Of a stretch of 11,877 nucleotides of DNA, positions 1 to 7,007 are shown one piece after another. Made by a program: the position numbers and the translations under genes. Source of the DNA: JBAXGE01 sp044344145 (GTDB taxonomy: Bacteria; Planctomycetota; Phycisphaerae; WQYP01); the NCBI GenBank assembly GCA_044344145.1, contig JBIJDM010000068.1, forward strand, positions 1-11,877, written 5' to 3'. The notes beneath the pieces were generated by a model. That model was not told the DNA's origin and did no database searches. It saw nothing but the letters and a program-made list of their open reading frames with translations. Positions within the stretch are counted from its first letter, which is position 1. Every line of letters starts with the position of its first letter.

Positions 1-678
1 GAAGGCGGCGCCGGGTTTATACTTGCCGGAGAGATAGCCCGAGGCCAGCGGGACGCGGGCGAGGACGCCGAGATTGAGCTGGGAACAGAGGGGAAGAACG
101 GCCGCCTCGGGTTCGCGTTGCAGGCGGTTATAGACCACCTGAATGGCGCCGACGTGGTAGTCGGCGGAACGCTGGACCTGATAGGTTTTGTCGTTGGGGC
201 CGATGGAATTGCCCACGTGGCGGACTTTGCCGGCTTGGAGGGCTTTTTCCAGAACGGTGCGGACCTCGGGATTGTCAAACTGGGCATCGGCCCAGGAATG
301 GTATTGGTGCAGGTCAATGTAATCGGTACGAAGGGCCAGCAGGGAGTCGTCCAACTGTTTCTGGATGTCCGGAGCGGTGCGTTCGTCGGTGCGCTGGAAG
401 CAGCCGTGGAAGTGGTGGCCGAACTTGGTGGCGACGATGAAATCCTTACGCCGGCCGAGAATCTGGAGGGCCTCGCCGATGAGGCGTTCGGAGGTGTGGT
501 CGCCGTAACATTCGGCGGTATCAATCAGGTTGATACCCAGCTCATAGGCGCGGGCCAACATCGCCGTAACTTCTGCTACGGTAAAGACTTTGCCCCATTC
601 CCCGCCGAACTGCCAGGTGCCCACGCCAACCACGGAAACGCGCAGGCCGGTGGAACCCAGAATACGGTATTTCATCAT
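1..678 (-). CDS. Aldo/keto reductase, C-terminus cut by window edge
   Basis: This is the first 226 codons of an aldo/keto reductase, a NAD(P)H-dependent (beta/alpha)8-barrel enzyme that interconverts aldehydes or ketones and alcohols. The catalytic tetrad is visible: Asp53 and Tyr58 in LIDTAECYG, Lys85 in VATKFG and His124 in IDLHQYH. The N-terminal MKYRILGSTGLRVS strand is typical of the family. Members usually have about 310-330 residues, so roughly the last 100, including most of the cofactor-binding part, lie beyond position 1. The start is the first of two adjacent ATG codons (678 or 675). AGGAGA at 685-690 sits 6 bases before the first. A tRNA-Ser gene lies 48 bases upstream on the same strand, leaving little room for a separate promoter. 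The cytosolic substrate cannot be told from the sequence. Family assignment is secure; physiological role is unknown. Confidence 0.93.
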   Translation of the reverse strand, partial: MMKYRILGSTGLRVSVVGVGTWQFGGEWGKVFTVAEVTAMLARAYELGINLIDTAECYGDHTSERLIGEALQILGRRKDFIVATKFGHHFHGCFQRTDERTAPDIQKQLDDSLLALRTDYIDLHQYHSWADAQFDNPEVRTVLEKALQAGKVRHVGNSIGPNDKTYQVQRSADYHVGAIQVVYNRLQREPEAAVLPLCSQLNLGVLARVPLASGYLSGKYKPGAAF

Positions 679-726
679 GGATTGTCTCCTCGGACGGGAC
701 GAAGGGCACTAAAACCAGGGCGAAAA

Positions 727-814
727 CGGAGAGAGAGGGATTCGAACCCTCGGTGCACTCATCGCGCACACACGACTTCCAATCGTGCGCCTTAAGCCGC
801 TCGGCCATCTCTCC
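727..814 (-). tRNA. tRNA-Ser (anticodon GGA)
   Basis: An 88-base class II tRNA folds cleanly on the minus strand. The acceptor stem pairs 808-814 with 728-734, followed by discriminator G at 727, the base expected for serine tRNAs. The T arm uses 735-739 and 747-751 around a TTCGAAT loop. The anticodon stem is 771-775 with 783-787, and the loop carries anticodon GGA at 778-780, reading UCC and UCU codons. A 19-base variable region (752-770) contains a short GTGC/GCAC stem, as expected for serine. The 3' CCA is not encoded, so it must be added by a nucleotidyltransferase. Confidence 0.97.
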
Positions 815-860
815 AAAACCAACCCCGGCCGGGTGGCCAGAGGTTAGATTTAGACTGTAA

Positions 861-889
861 ACTTTAAGGGCTAAGGGCTTTGGGGTCAA
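861..889 (-). promoter_or_regulatory. Putative sigma70-type promoter of tRNA-Ser
   Basis: Read on the minus strand, TTGACC (884-889, 5 of 6 to the -35 consensus) is followed after exactly 17 bases by TAAAGT (861-866, 4 of 6 to the -10 consensus). Transcription would start near 853-855, giving a leader of about 40 bases before the tRNA 5' end at 814, to be removed by RNase P. Judged by eye only; the actual sigma factor preferences of this organism are unknown. Confidence 0.45.
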
Positions 890-1056
890 ACGCGGGGGTA
901 GAGATAACGCCGGAGTGCCCCGCAGGATGAAATTACATTTTAGCGTTTTCCAATTCCGCCTTCCGACTGCTTCGGGTAATATGGGATAGTTCTGTGTGCC
1001 ATTCGTTCTGCGATTCGTTAAACAGAGTCAGGTTTTAGTTTTTTAGGAGTTGTGCC

Positions 1057-1710
1057 ATGAGTAATATCCCCGACCCGGTAACCAACCAACCCCAGCCTCC
1101 CAAGGGTGGCAAAGGGAAGAAGATATTGCTGATTGTGCTGCTGATTTTCGTGGCGCTGGGACTGCTGAGCTGCATTATCTGCGGTGGTCTGTTCTGGTGG
1201 GGTAAGAACAAAGCCCAAGAGCTCTCGTCCACAGGCATTAGTATCCCGACAGAAAATGGTGGCAGTGTGCGCTTTGGTGGTCCGGATGGCGTGACGGAAG
1301 TTACCGATGAGGATGGCAAGAAAGTCACTTTCAAGACCGATACCAAGACCGGCACCTTTGAGGCGGTTGGTACGGATGGCAGTACCTTCTCCATCGGGGG
1401 CCAAAAGTTACCCGCCGATTGGCCAGCGGAATTGGCGTTGTATCCCGGCTATACCATTGTGGCCTCGGCCAAGAGCGAGGAAAATGGCAAGACGGTTTTC
1501 AGTACGCAATATCAGTCGAAATCGGCCCCTAAAGTGGTGATGACGCACCATGACAGCAGACTGCGAACCGCAGGTTATAAACAGGACACCAGTATGGATT
1601 ACGATGGGATGCTGACCAAAGGCTTCACCAAGGGTAGCACGAAAGTGGTGATTATGGCGATGCCGGATGGTACAGGCAGTTCGGTCACTGTAACCCAAAA
1701 TCAGGAATAA
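1057..1710 (+). CDS. Single-helix membrane-anchored protein of unknown function
   Basis: I do not recognise a named family. The 217-residue product has a short proline/lysine-rich N-terminus (residues 1-22). One strongly hydrophobic helix follows (about 23-48, IxxxLLxxFVALGLL then CIICGGLFWWG). After it comes a polar repetitive stretch rich in Gly, Thr, Asp and Lys (about 60-115, with alternating VTFKTD, TFEAVG and STFSIG strands). The C-terminal domain begins LPADWPAELALYPGY at 118-132. The positive N-terminus suggests an N-in anchor with the C-terminal domain outside the cytoplasm. The LPxDWPxxxxLYPG opening resembles a C-terminal domain I associate with uncharacterised bacterial envelope proteins. 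The ATG has AGGAG at 1045-1049, 7 bases upstream. The first ABC permease starts 16 bases downstream, so the two may be co-transcribed. Coding potential is convincing; function is unknown. Confidence 0.85.
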   Translation: MSNIPDPVTNQPQPPKGGKGKKILLIVLLIFVALGLLSCIICGGLFWWGKNKAQELSSTGISIPTENGGSVRFGGPDGVTEVTDEDGKKVTFKTDTKTGTFEAVGTDGSTFSIGGQKLPADWPAELALYPGYTIVASAKSEENGKTVFSTQYQSKSAPKVVMTHHDSRLRTAGYKQDTSMDYDGMLTKGFTKGSTKVVIMAMPDGTGSSVTVTQNQE

Positions 1711-1726
1711 CCCACAAGGCTGATTC

Positions 1727-2611
1727 ATGCCCCGTATCCGCAGTGAATCCCTCTGGGGTTATATCTTCATCTCGCCATGGCTGATCGGCTTTCTCGGGCT
1801 GATTGCCGGGCCGATGTTGGCGTCGTTGTATTTGTCGCTGACCAATTACGATTTGAAACATGCGAATTTTGTCGGGGTGGCCAATTACCAGCGGTTGTAT
1901 GCCGATCCGCTGTTTTGGAAAGCGTTGTTCAATACGGTGCTGTATACCGCGCTGGCGGTACCACTGGGATTGACGGGGTCGCTGCTGCTGGCTGTGCTGC
2001 TGAATCAGGAATTGCGTTTCAAAGGGGTGTGGCGGGCGTGTTTTTACATTCCCACGCTGGTGCCCGCGGTGGCGGCGAGTTTTCTGTGGGGTTATGTGTA
2101 TAACCGCGAGTATGGTCTGCTTAATCAGGTAATCGGGGCGGCGGGGATACCCAAGCAGGGGTGGCTGGAGACGACGCATTGGGCGTTGCCGGCGCTGGTG
2201 ATGATGAGTCTGTGGACCATCGGGGGCGGGCGCATGATTATCTTTCTGGCGGGGCTGCAGAATATCCCGACGAGTCTGTATGAGGCCGCGGCCATTGATG
2301 GCGCGGGGCGCTGGCGGCAGTTCTGGCATGTGACACTGCCGATGCTCTCGCCGGTGATATTTTTCAATATGATTCTGGGTGCCATCGGGGCGTTTCAGGT
2401 CTTCACGCAGGCGTTTCTGATCACGCGCGGCGGGCCGGACGATGCCACTTTGTTTTATGCGCTGTATCTGTTTCGCATGGCGTTCGAGCAGTTCAAATTC
2501 GGGTATGCTTCGGCGCTGGCATGGGTGTTGTTTGTGCTGCTGGCCAGTCTGACGGCGCTGCAGTTTTATCTCTCGCGGCACTGGGTGCATTATGAGGGGG
2601 AACGCAAATGA
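1727..2611 (+). CDS. Carbohydrate ABC transporter permease, MalF/UgpA type
   Basis: This is an inner membrane subunit of a CUT1-family sugar ABC importer. The 294 residues form about six membrane helices, starting with GYIFISPWLIGFLGLIAGP (residues 11-29). The cytoplasmic EAA loop that docks on the ATPase is at 186-206 (EAAAIDGAGRWRQFW then HVTLPM), with the invariant Gly of the motif in place. FNMILGAIGAFQVF then ITRGGP (213-237) is typical of the MalF/UgpA half. The length is that of UgpA-like subunits, without the large periplasmic loop of E. coli MalF. The ATG is preceded by a modest AAGG at 1716-1719, 7 bases away. Its stop overlaps the start of the next permease (ATGA). The transported sugar cannot be deduced from the permease alone; no substrate-binding protein or ATPase gene is in the window. 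Confidence 0.95.
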   Translation: MPRIRSESLWGYIFISPWLIGFLGLIAGPMLASLYLSLTNYDLKHANFVGVANYQRLYADPLFWKALFNTVLYTALAVPLGLTGSLLLAVLLNQELRFKGVWRACFYIPTLVPAVAASFLWGYVYNREYGLLNQVIGAAGIPKQGWLETTHWALPALVMMSLWTIGGGRMIIFLAGLQNIPTSLYEAAAIDGAGRWRQFWHVTLPMLSPVIFFNMILGAIGAFQVFTQAFLITRGGPDDATLFYALYLFRMAFEQFKFGYASALAWVLFVLLASLTALQFYLSRHWVHYEGERK

Positions 2612-3453
2612 ACGAGGTTCCCTCATTGCGGCAGACGCTGGGCAAATTGCTGCTGCACGGATTGGTGGTCGCGTTGGCGCTGGTCTTTTTAACACCGCTG
2701 GGCTTTGCACTGATTACGAGTTTCAACCGTTATCTGCCCAGTGCGCCGGATTTTTCCTGGCTGCCCTGGCCGCCGCACTGGCGGAATTATGTGGATGCGT
2801 GGACGGCCCGGCCGTTCCCGTTGTATCTGCTGAATACCATTGTGATCACGGAATTGGCGGTGGTGGGCACAGTGCTGAGCAGTTCGCTGGTGGCGTACGG
2901 GTTTGCGCGGTTCAGTTTCCCGGGACGCAACATATTGTTTGGCCTGCTGGTGGCCACGATGCTGCTGCCCGGGCAGGTGACGATGATTCCGCTGTTCATG
3001 ATCTGGCGGCAACTGGGCGCGGTGAACACGATATTCCCGCTGATTGTGCCGGCGTTTTTGGGGGCGTCGGCGTTCAACATATTCCTGATGCGCCAGTTTT
3101 ATATGAGCCTGCCGCGGTCGCTGGACGAGGCGGCCATGCTGGACGGGTGCAGTCCGTTTGGGATCTGGTCGCGTATTTTATTACCACTCAGCAAGCCGAG
3201 TCTGATTACGGTGGGCTTGTTTGCCTTCACGGCGGCATGGGAAGATTTTATGGGTCCGCTCATTTACTTACAAGACCCCAATAAGTATACTGTGAGTGTA
3301 GGTCTGCAATTATTCAACGATGAGTACGGCAATAGCAATTTAAATCTGCTTTTAGCCGCCAGTTTGTTGCACATTTTGCCGGTGGTGGTATTGTTTTTCT
3401 TTGCCCAACGCTATTTTGTGCAGGGCATTGCCACCAGCGGTCTGAAAGATTAA
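2608..3453 (+). CDS. Carbohydrate ABC transporter permease, MalG/UgpE type
   Basis: This is the second membrane subunit of the same CUT1-type importer; it would form a heterodimer with the preceding permease. The 281 residues begin with a membrane helix (about 15-38), followed by the periplasmic WLPWPPHWRNYVDAW segment (51-65) seen in MalG/UgpE/AraQ relatives. The EAA loop is at 172-194 (LDEAAMLDGCSPFGIWSRI then LLPL), and WEDFMGPLIYL (211-221) is the usual post-EAA segment. The start ATG overlaps the upstream TGA by 4 bases, implying translational coupling. A strong GAGGGGGA lies at 2594-2601, 6 bases before the ATG. The last quarter of the gene is clearly more AT-rich than the first, though the reading frame and family match continue to the normal C-terminus. 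Confidence 0.95.
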   Translation: MNEVPSLRQTLGKLLLHGLVVALALVFLTPLGFALITSFNRYLPSAPDFSWLPWPPHWRNYVDAWTARPFPLYLLNTIVITELAVVGTVLSSSLVAYGFARFSFPGRNILFGLLVATMLLPGQVTMIPLFMIWRQLGAVNTIFPLIVPAFLGASAFNIFLMRQFYMSLPRSLDEAAMLDGCSPFGIWSRILLPLSKPSLITVGLFAFTAAWEDFMGPLIYLQDPNKYTVSVGLQLFNDEYGNSNLNLLLAASLLHILPVVVLFFFAQRYFVQGIATSGLKD

Positions 3454-3471
3454 CCCCGCGAGGAACCGTCC

Positions 3472-4710
3472 ATGCGTACCTGCCCGGAACCCATACGCCC
3501 GCGTGTGGCCTTGGTCTTTGATCCTCTGGCCATCATGGGGCAGGGAGTGCTCAAGGGTTTGCGCCGGTATATCCGTCTGCAAACCAACTGGCAGTTGGTG
3601 ACAGTGATCAATACGCCGGGGGGTATCGAGGATCTGAGTACACCCAATTTCCTGACGTTTGATGGCATTATCGCCCCGATCAACAATCCGGAATTGGGCC
3701 GGCAACTGCGGCTGCACAGTCCCAACGTCATCAACTATTCGTCGCGGATGACGCCCCCCCCGGTGCCCAGTGTCGTGATTGATGACGAAAAAACCGGCCA
3801 GATGGCCGCGGAGAAGTTCCTGCGGTTGGGGTATCGTGAATTTGCCTTTGTGGGCGCGCTGCCGGATAAAAGTCCCCGGGGGTTTTCCGAAGGTCGGTAC
3901 CAGGGGTATATGCAGCGTCTGGCCACGGCCGGACATACCGCGCAAGTGTTTCAATACACGCCTGTGGTAACCGCCACACCCACGCCCAATCTCGCGGGTT
4001 GGCAGCAGGAACTGGCGCGTTGGCTGGCCTCATTGCCCACACCCTGCGGGCTGTTTGCCTGCAATGACGACATGGCGGTACAGGTGGTCCGGACCGCCGT
4101 CATGTTTGGGATTGCGATCCCCACCAACATTGCCCTGATTGGCGTAGACAACGACATCGTCAAATGCGAAACACCTCAAATCTCGATCACCAGTATCAAC
4201 CAGCCGTTTGACCGGATCGGTTGGGAAGCCGGGCGTGTGCTGGACCAGTTGTTGCAGGGGCAGACACCCCAGCCCCTGTTACGTGTGGCACCCCTGAGCG
4301 TGGAAGTACGCGACAGCACCGATTATGTGATGTATCGCGACCCACTGATCAAAGCGGCCATCACCTTTATCCGGGGCCACCTGCGGGAACAAATCAACGC
4401 CACAAATATCGCCAAGGAACTGAAATTGCCCCGGCGCACGCTGGAGCGGCATTTCCGTGAGGTGTTGAATGAGAGTCCCGCCCGCGTGCTGGCCATGTAC
4501 CGGCGGCAGGTGGCACTGGATTTATTACTGGAAACTAATTGGGATGTCGCCATGATCAGCCGGGCGGCAGGTTATACCAGCCCGCGGATCATGACTCTGA
4601 GCGTTCAACGGCACACGGGATATGCCCCCAATGGATACCGCCGTCAGGCCCGGCACGGCGATGCCGGGGCCATGAGTAGTGACCAAAATCCCGAGCCGGG
4701 ACCAAGCTAA
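3472..4710 (+). CDS. XylR-type regulator: LacI-like sugar-binding domain fused to AraC DNA-binding domain
   Basis: This 412-residue protein reverses the usual LacI order. Residues about 10-285 form a periplasmic-binding-protein-like ligand domain (RVALVFDPLAIMGQGVLKGL at 11-30; SVVIDDEKTGQMAAEKFLRLG at 100-120; LFACNDDMAVQVVR at 194-207; ALIGVDND at 221-228). Residues about 290-392 form a C-terminal AraC-type double helix-turn-helix (INATNIAKELKLPRRTLERHF, then VAMISRAAGYTSPRIM and GYAPNGYR). This architecture is that of XylR-like regulators, where sugar binding controls DNA binding. It lacks an N-terminal helix-turn-helix. AGGA at 3461-3464 precedes the ATG by 7 bases. The gene follows the permeases by 18 bases, so it probably controls their expression in response to the transported sugar. 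That pairing is inference; the ligand is unknown. The tail after residue 395 is low-complexity. Confidence 0.93.
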   Translation: MRTCPEPIRPRVALVFDPLAIMGQGVLKGLRRYIRLQTNWQLVTVINTPGGIEDLSTPNFLTFDGIIAPINNPELGRQLRLHSPNVINYSSRMTPPPVPSVVIDDEKTGQMAAEKFLRLGYREFAFVGALPDKSPRGFSEGRYQGYMQRLATAGHTAQVFQYTPVVTATPTPNLAGWQQELARWLASLPTPCGLFACNDDMAVQVVRTAVMFGIAIPTNIALIGVDNDIVKCETPQISITSINQPFDRIGWEAGRVLDQLLQGQTPQPLLRVAPLSVEVRDSTDYVMYRDPLIKAAITFIRGHLREQINATNIAKELKLPRRTLERHFREVLNESPARVLAMYRRQVALDLLLETNWDVAMISRAAGYTSPRIMTLSVQRHTGYAPNGYRRQARHGDAGAMSSDQNPEPGPS

Positions 4711-4716
4711 CCTAGC

Positions 4717-5457
4717 TTAACCAAGCAAGGCCCCCACAAAGGCGCCGACCAAGGCGACCACCACGTTTTTGGGGGCAGAGGACACCGGGGCGGCGGGGGT
4801 TTTGTTGCCGCGGCGCAGGGCCTTACGCAGCATAAAGACCACCGTCATCGCCAACAATATCACATCGTGGATCACGCTGCGATGTTGCAGATAGAGCCAT
4901 TCGCCCTCGAAGCGTTCGCGCCAGTCTTCCACCACATCCTCGCCGGGACGATTATCCCATAAACTGACCTGGCCGATGTTGGTCAGGCCGGGGCGCACAC
5001 TCAGCCGCATATTGAAATGGGAAATATCCTGACACAATTTGTCGTGCAAGGCCGGGGCGATCGGGCGCGGCCCAACCAGCGCCATATCCCCCATGACCAC
5101 GTTCCAAAGTTGGGGCAATTCATCCAACTTCAGATCGCGCAGCTTGCGGCCAATTTTGGTGATTTGGGGATTGTTGATATTGGTGGCGATGGCCAGGGAC
5201 TTATCCTTGTCGGCCCCCACGGTCATGCTGCGGATTTTGATCACTTTGAACAAACGCCCGCCCAGGCCGGGGCGTACCTGACGGTAAAGAAACGGCCCGT
5301 GACTGGTAAGTTTGATCGCAATATACAAGACAACAAACAGCGGTACCAAGGCCAGCAACACCAATAGCGCCAGCAGACGCTGGCTCAAATACCATAATTT
5401 TTGAAATATTGTCTCGGGCAGAATCATGGTCGGGTTGGATGGGTTTACCTCGGTCAT
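4717..5457 (-). CDS. Polyprenyl-phosphate sugar-1-phosphate transferase (initiating transferase)
   Basis: This is a small monotopic bacterial sugar transferase that moves a sugar phosphate from a UDP-sugar to the undecaprenyl phosphate carrier, the first committed step of surface glycan assembly. The N-terminal hydrophobic segment (about 24-50) is the re-entrant membrane helix. SHGPFLYRQVRPGLGG (52-67), FKVIKIRSM (70-78), the catalytic Asp112-Glu113 in DELPQLWNVVMGDM and LVGPRP (127-132) are the family signatures; RPGLTNIGQVS (155-165) follows. GGAGG at 5464-5468 lies 6 bases before the ATG, and TATTAT (complement of 5481-5486) could be a -10 element. An extra C-terminal tail (about 215-246) ends in a second hydrophobic stretch, VVVALVGAFVGALLG. 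The gene is transcribed divergently from the polysaccharide operon, which it presumably serves. Sugar specificity is not visible. Confidence 0.95.
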   Translation of the reverse strand: MTEVNPSNPTMILPETIFQKLWYLSQRLLALLVLLALVPLFVVLYIAIKLTSHGPFLYRQVRPGLGGRLFKVIKIRSMTVGADKDKSLAIATNINNPQITKIGRKLRDLKLDELPQLWNVVMGDMALVGPRPIAPALHDKLCQDISHFNMRLSVRPGLTNIGQVSLWDNRPGEDVVEDWRERFEGEWLYLQHRSVIHDVILLAMTVVFMLRKALRRGNKTPAAPVSSAPKNVVVALVGAFVGALLG

Positions 5458-5588
5458 GCGACACCTCCAGAACTAGAGTCATAATACCTTTAGCAACCCA
5501 GATACCGAAAAGAAAATTCCGACTAAGTAAAATGTTTTATATTTAGCCCACCCACGGAAGGGCTGAAACGGCAATTTTTCCTCTCAGT

Positions 5589-5617
5589 TTGAGACGGTTT
5601 GGCTGGCGGTACAGAAT
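5589..5617 (+). promoter_or_regulatory. Putative promoter of the polysaccharide operon
   Basis: TTGAGA at 5589-5594 (5 of 6 to the -35 consensus) is separated by 17 bases from CAGAAT at 5612-5617 (4 of 6 to the -10 consensus). It lies within the 251-base divergent region between the sugar transferase and the pyruvyl transferase, oriented toward the latter, and would give an 85-90 base leader before the ATG at 5709. Seen by eye only. Confidence 0.35.
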
Positions 5618-5708
5618 TTCCTATCAATTTGTCTACATTTCGGGCGGGTTCAGGGCTGATTACGGGGTGAATCGTCAAGTGGCACAAACGTTGCAATCGG
5701 ATACCAGT

Positions 5709-7004
5709 ATGAACCACATCTCCCCTATCTTCGATGGCTGTCTGGCGGGTATGAGTCCGGATACAGGTAATATGGGTGTATCCGCCTTGTGCTATGCCAC
5801 GGCGTACGGCTTGTGCCAGCACCAACTTAACCGGTTGGCGATTTGCGACCATGGGCCGGGGGCGCGCCCGGCGCAACTGCGCATCGGGGCCACCCCTACC
5901 GCCTATACCGCCGTGGGTGCGGTCAACGGGCGGGCGTGGTATCGCAGCAATAATCTGCGGCAGATTCGTCTGGCCGCGCGGTTTGGCGGGCTGTGGAACC
6001 CGACGGCGAAAGCCATTCTGCAAAGCCGGGCGCTATTGGATATCAGTGGTGGGGACAGTTTTACCGATCTGTATGGTCCCAGTCGTTTTCAGACCATCTG
6101 TCTGCCCAAGCAAATCGCTTTGGAAAATCGGCATCCGCTGATTCTGCTGCCGCAAACCTATGGCCCGTTCAGTGAGCCGGAAAGCCGGGAGCAGGCCGCG
6201 ACGATTTTGCGCGGGGCGCGTTTGGCGATTGCCCGGGACGCGCAGAGTTATGACCGGATTCGCGAATTACTGGGGGGCACGTTCGATCCGAAGAAATATC
6301 TGCTGGGCGTGGATATGGCCTTTGCCCTGCCGCCGATTGCGCCGGTTGAGGCGTTGCCTGAACCACTGCAAAGCTGGCTGGGGCAGCGCGATGTGCTGCC
6401 GTTGCTGGGGGTAAATATCAGCGGTCTGTTGTATCACCAGCCCCAGCAGGCGCAGGCCCAGTTTGGCCTGCACATGGATTACCCGACGTTGATTGATCAA
6501 ACCCTGCGGGCGCTGCTGGCGGGGACAACCGGGCGGATTGTACTGGTGCAACATGTTATGGCGCCGGCGGGGCATTTTGAGTCGGATGGCCATGCCTGCT
6601 ATCTGGCTTGGCAGCGGTTGCCGGAGAACCTACGGGCCCGGGTGACCCTGGCGCCCAGCTTTGCCCATCCCGGCGAGGTAAAATGGCTGATCAGTCAGTG
6701 CGATTGGTTCTGTGGCGCCCGGATGCATGCCACGATTGCGGGTTTGTCCACGCTGGTGCCCACCGCCGCGATGGCGTATAGCATCAAAACCCGGGGGGTC
6801 TTTGACACCTGTGCGGTGGGTGAGAGCTGTCTGGAACTGCGCAGCCCCGATGCGGGCGAAATCCCGCAACGGCTGGTACAACATTATTTACACCGTGGCG
6901 AGGTGCAACAACAGTTACAATTAAGCCTACCAGGTGTGTTGGATCGCTGGAACGCTCAAATGGAACAGATTGTCCACACGCTCACCCACGCAGCCACGAG
7001 GTAA
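5709..7004 (+). CDS. Polysaccharide pyruvyl transferase family protein
   Basis: This enzyme family usually transfers pyruvate from phosphoenolpyruvate to a sugar of a surface glycan, forming a ketal. From the chosen ATG the protein has 431 residues. Family motifs in order are DTGNMGVSALCYATAYGL (18-35), DISGGDSFTDLYG (111-123), LLPQTYGPF (146-154), AIARDAQSYDRI (173-184), GVNISGL (234-240) and the C-terminal CGARMHATIAGLSTLVPT (335-352), whose His340 matches the conserved active-site histidine. The frame stays open upstream to a TTG at 5589. The ATG at 5709 is preferred because it begins just before the first conserved motif and has a weak CGGA 7 bases before it. In addition, the TTG falls inside a promoter-like sequence. 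It is the first gene of a four-gene operon; 3 bases separate it from the flippase. Some family members may do other chemistry, so the reaction is inferred. Confidence 0.9.
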   Translation: MNHISPIFDGCLAGMSPDTGNMGVSALCYATAYGLCQHQLNRLAICDHGPGARPAQLRIGATPTAYTAVGAVNGRAWYRSNNLRQIRLAARFGGLWNPTAKAILQSRALLDISGGDSFTDLYGPSRFQTICLPKQIALENRHPLILLPQTYGPFSEPESREQAATILRGARLAIARDAQSYDRIRELLGGTFDPKKYLLGVDMAFALPPIAPVEALPEPLQSWLGQRDVLPLLGVNISGLLYHQPQQAQAQFGLHMDYPTLIDQTLRALLAGTTGRIVLVQHVMAPAGHFESDGHACYLAWQRLPENLRARVTLAPSFAHPGEVKWLISQCDWFCGARMHATIAGLSTLVPTAAMAYSIKTRGVFDTCAVGESCLELRSPDAGEIPQRLVQHYLHRGEVQQQLQLSLPGVLDRWNAQMEQIVHTLTHAATR

Positions 7005-7007
7005 TTT

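Noticed and set aside
118..795. A 225-codon plus-strand frame across the reductase and the tRNA
   Set aside because: It is antisense to clear aldo/keto reductase motifs and runs through the tRNA gene.
824..833. Palindrome CCCGGCCGGG in the tRNA leader
   Set aside because: It is only 10 bases in GC-rich DNA between promoter and tRNA; nothing else supports an operator.
866..879. Two tandem AAGGGCT copies upstream of tRNA-Ser
   Set aside because: Two 7-base copies inside the promoter spacer are too short to call a repeat element or binding site.
954..982. Possible promoter for the gene at 1057 (TTCCGC, 17 bases, TAATAT)
   Set aside because: The -35 matches only 2 of 6 and the -10 only 4 of 6, too weak to annotate.
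1685..2710. A 341-codon open frame on the minus strand opposite the first permease
   Set aside because: Its translation is rich in Arg, Gln, His and Pro with no domain sense, and the plus strand encodes an unmistakable ABC permease; it is a mirror of GC-rich coding.
2592..3284. A 230-codon plus-strand frame overlapping the second permease
   Set aside because: It is an out-of-frame reading of the permease gene, with a Gly/Ala/Cys-rich composition and no recognisable motif.
4704..4718. AAGCTA-ACC-TAGCTT inverted repeat spanning both stop codons of the convergent genes
   Set aside because: The stem is 6 bases, AT-containing, and has no T-tract on either side, so it is not a convincing terminator; it may be chance.
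5546..5565. AGCCC/GGGCT inverted repeat in the divergent region
   Set aside because: A 5-base stem with a 10-base loop and no adjacent T-run is expected by chance.
5523..6023. A 166-codon minus-strand frame extending into the divergent intergenic region
   Set aside because: It mostly mirrors the pyruvyl transferase gene and has an Arg/Pro/His-rich composition without a family match.
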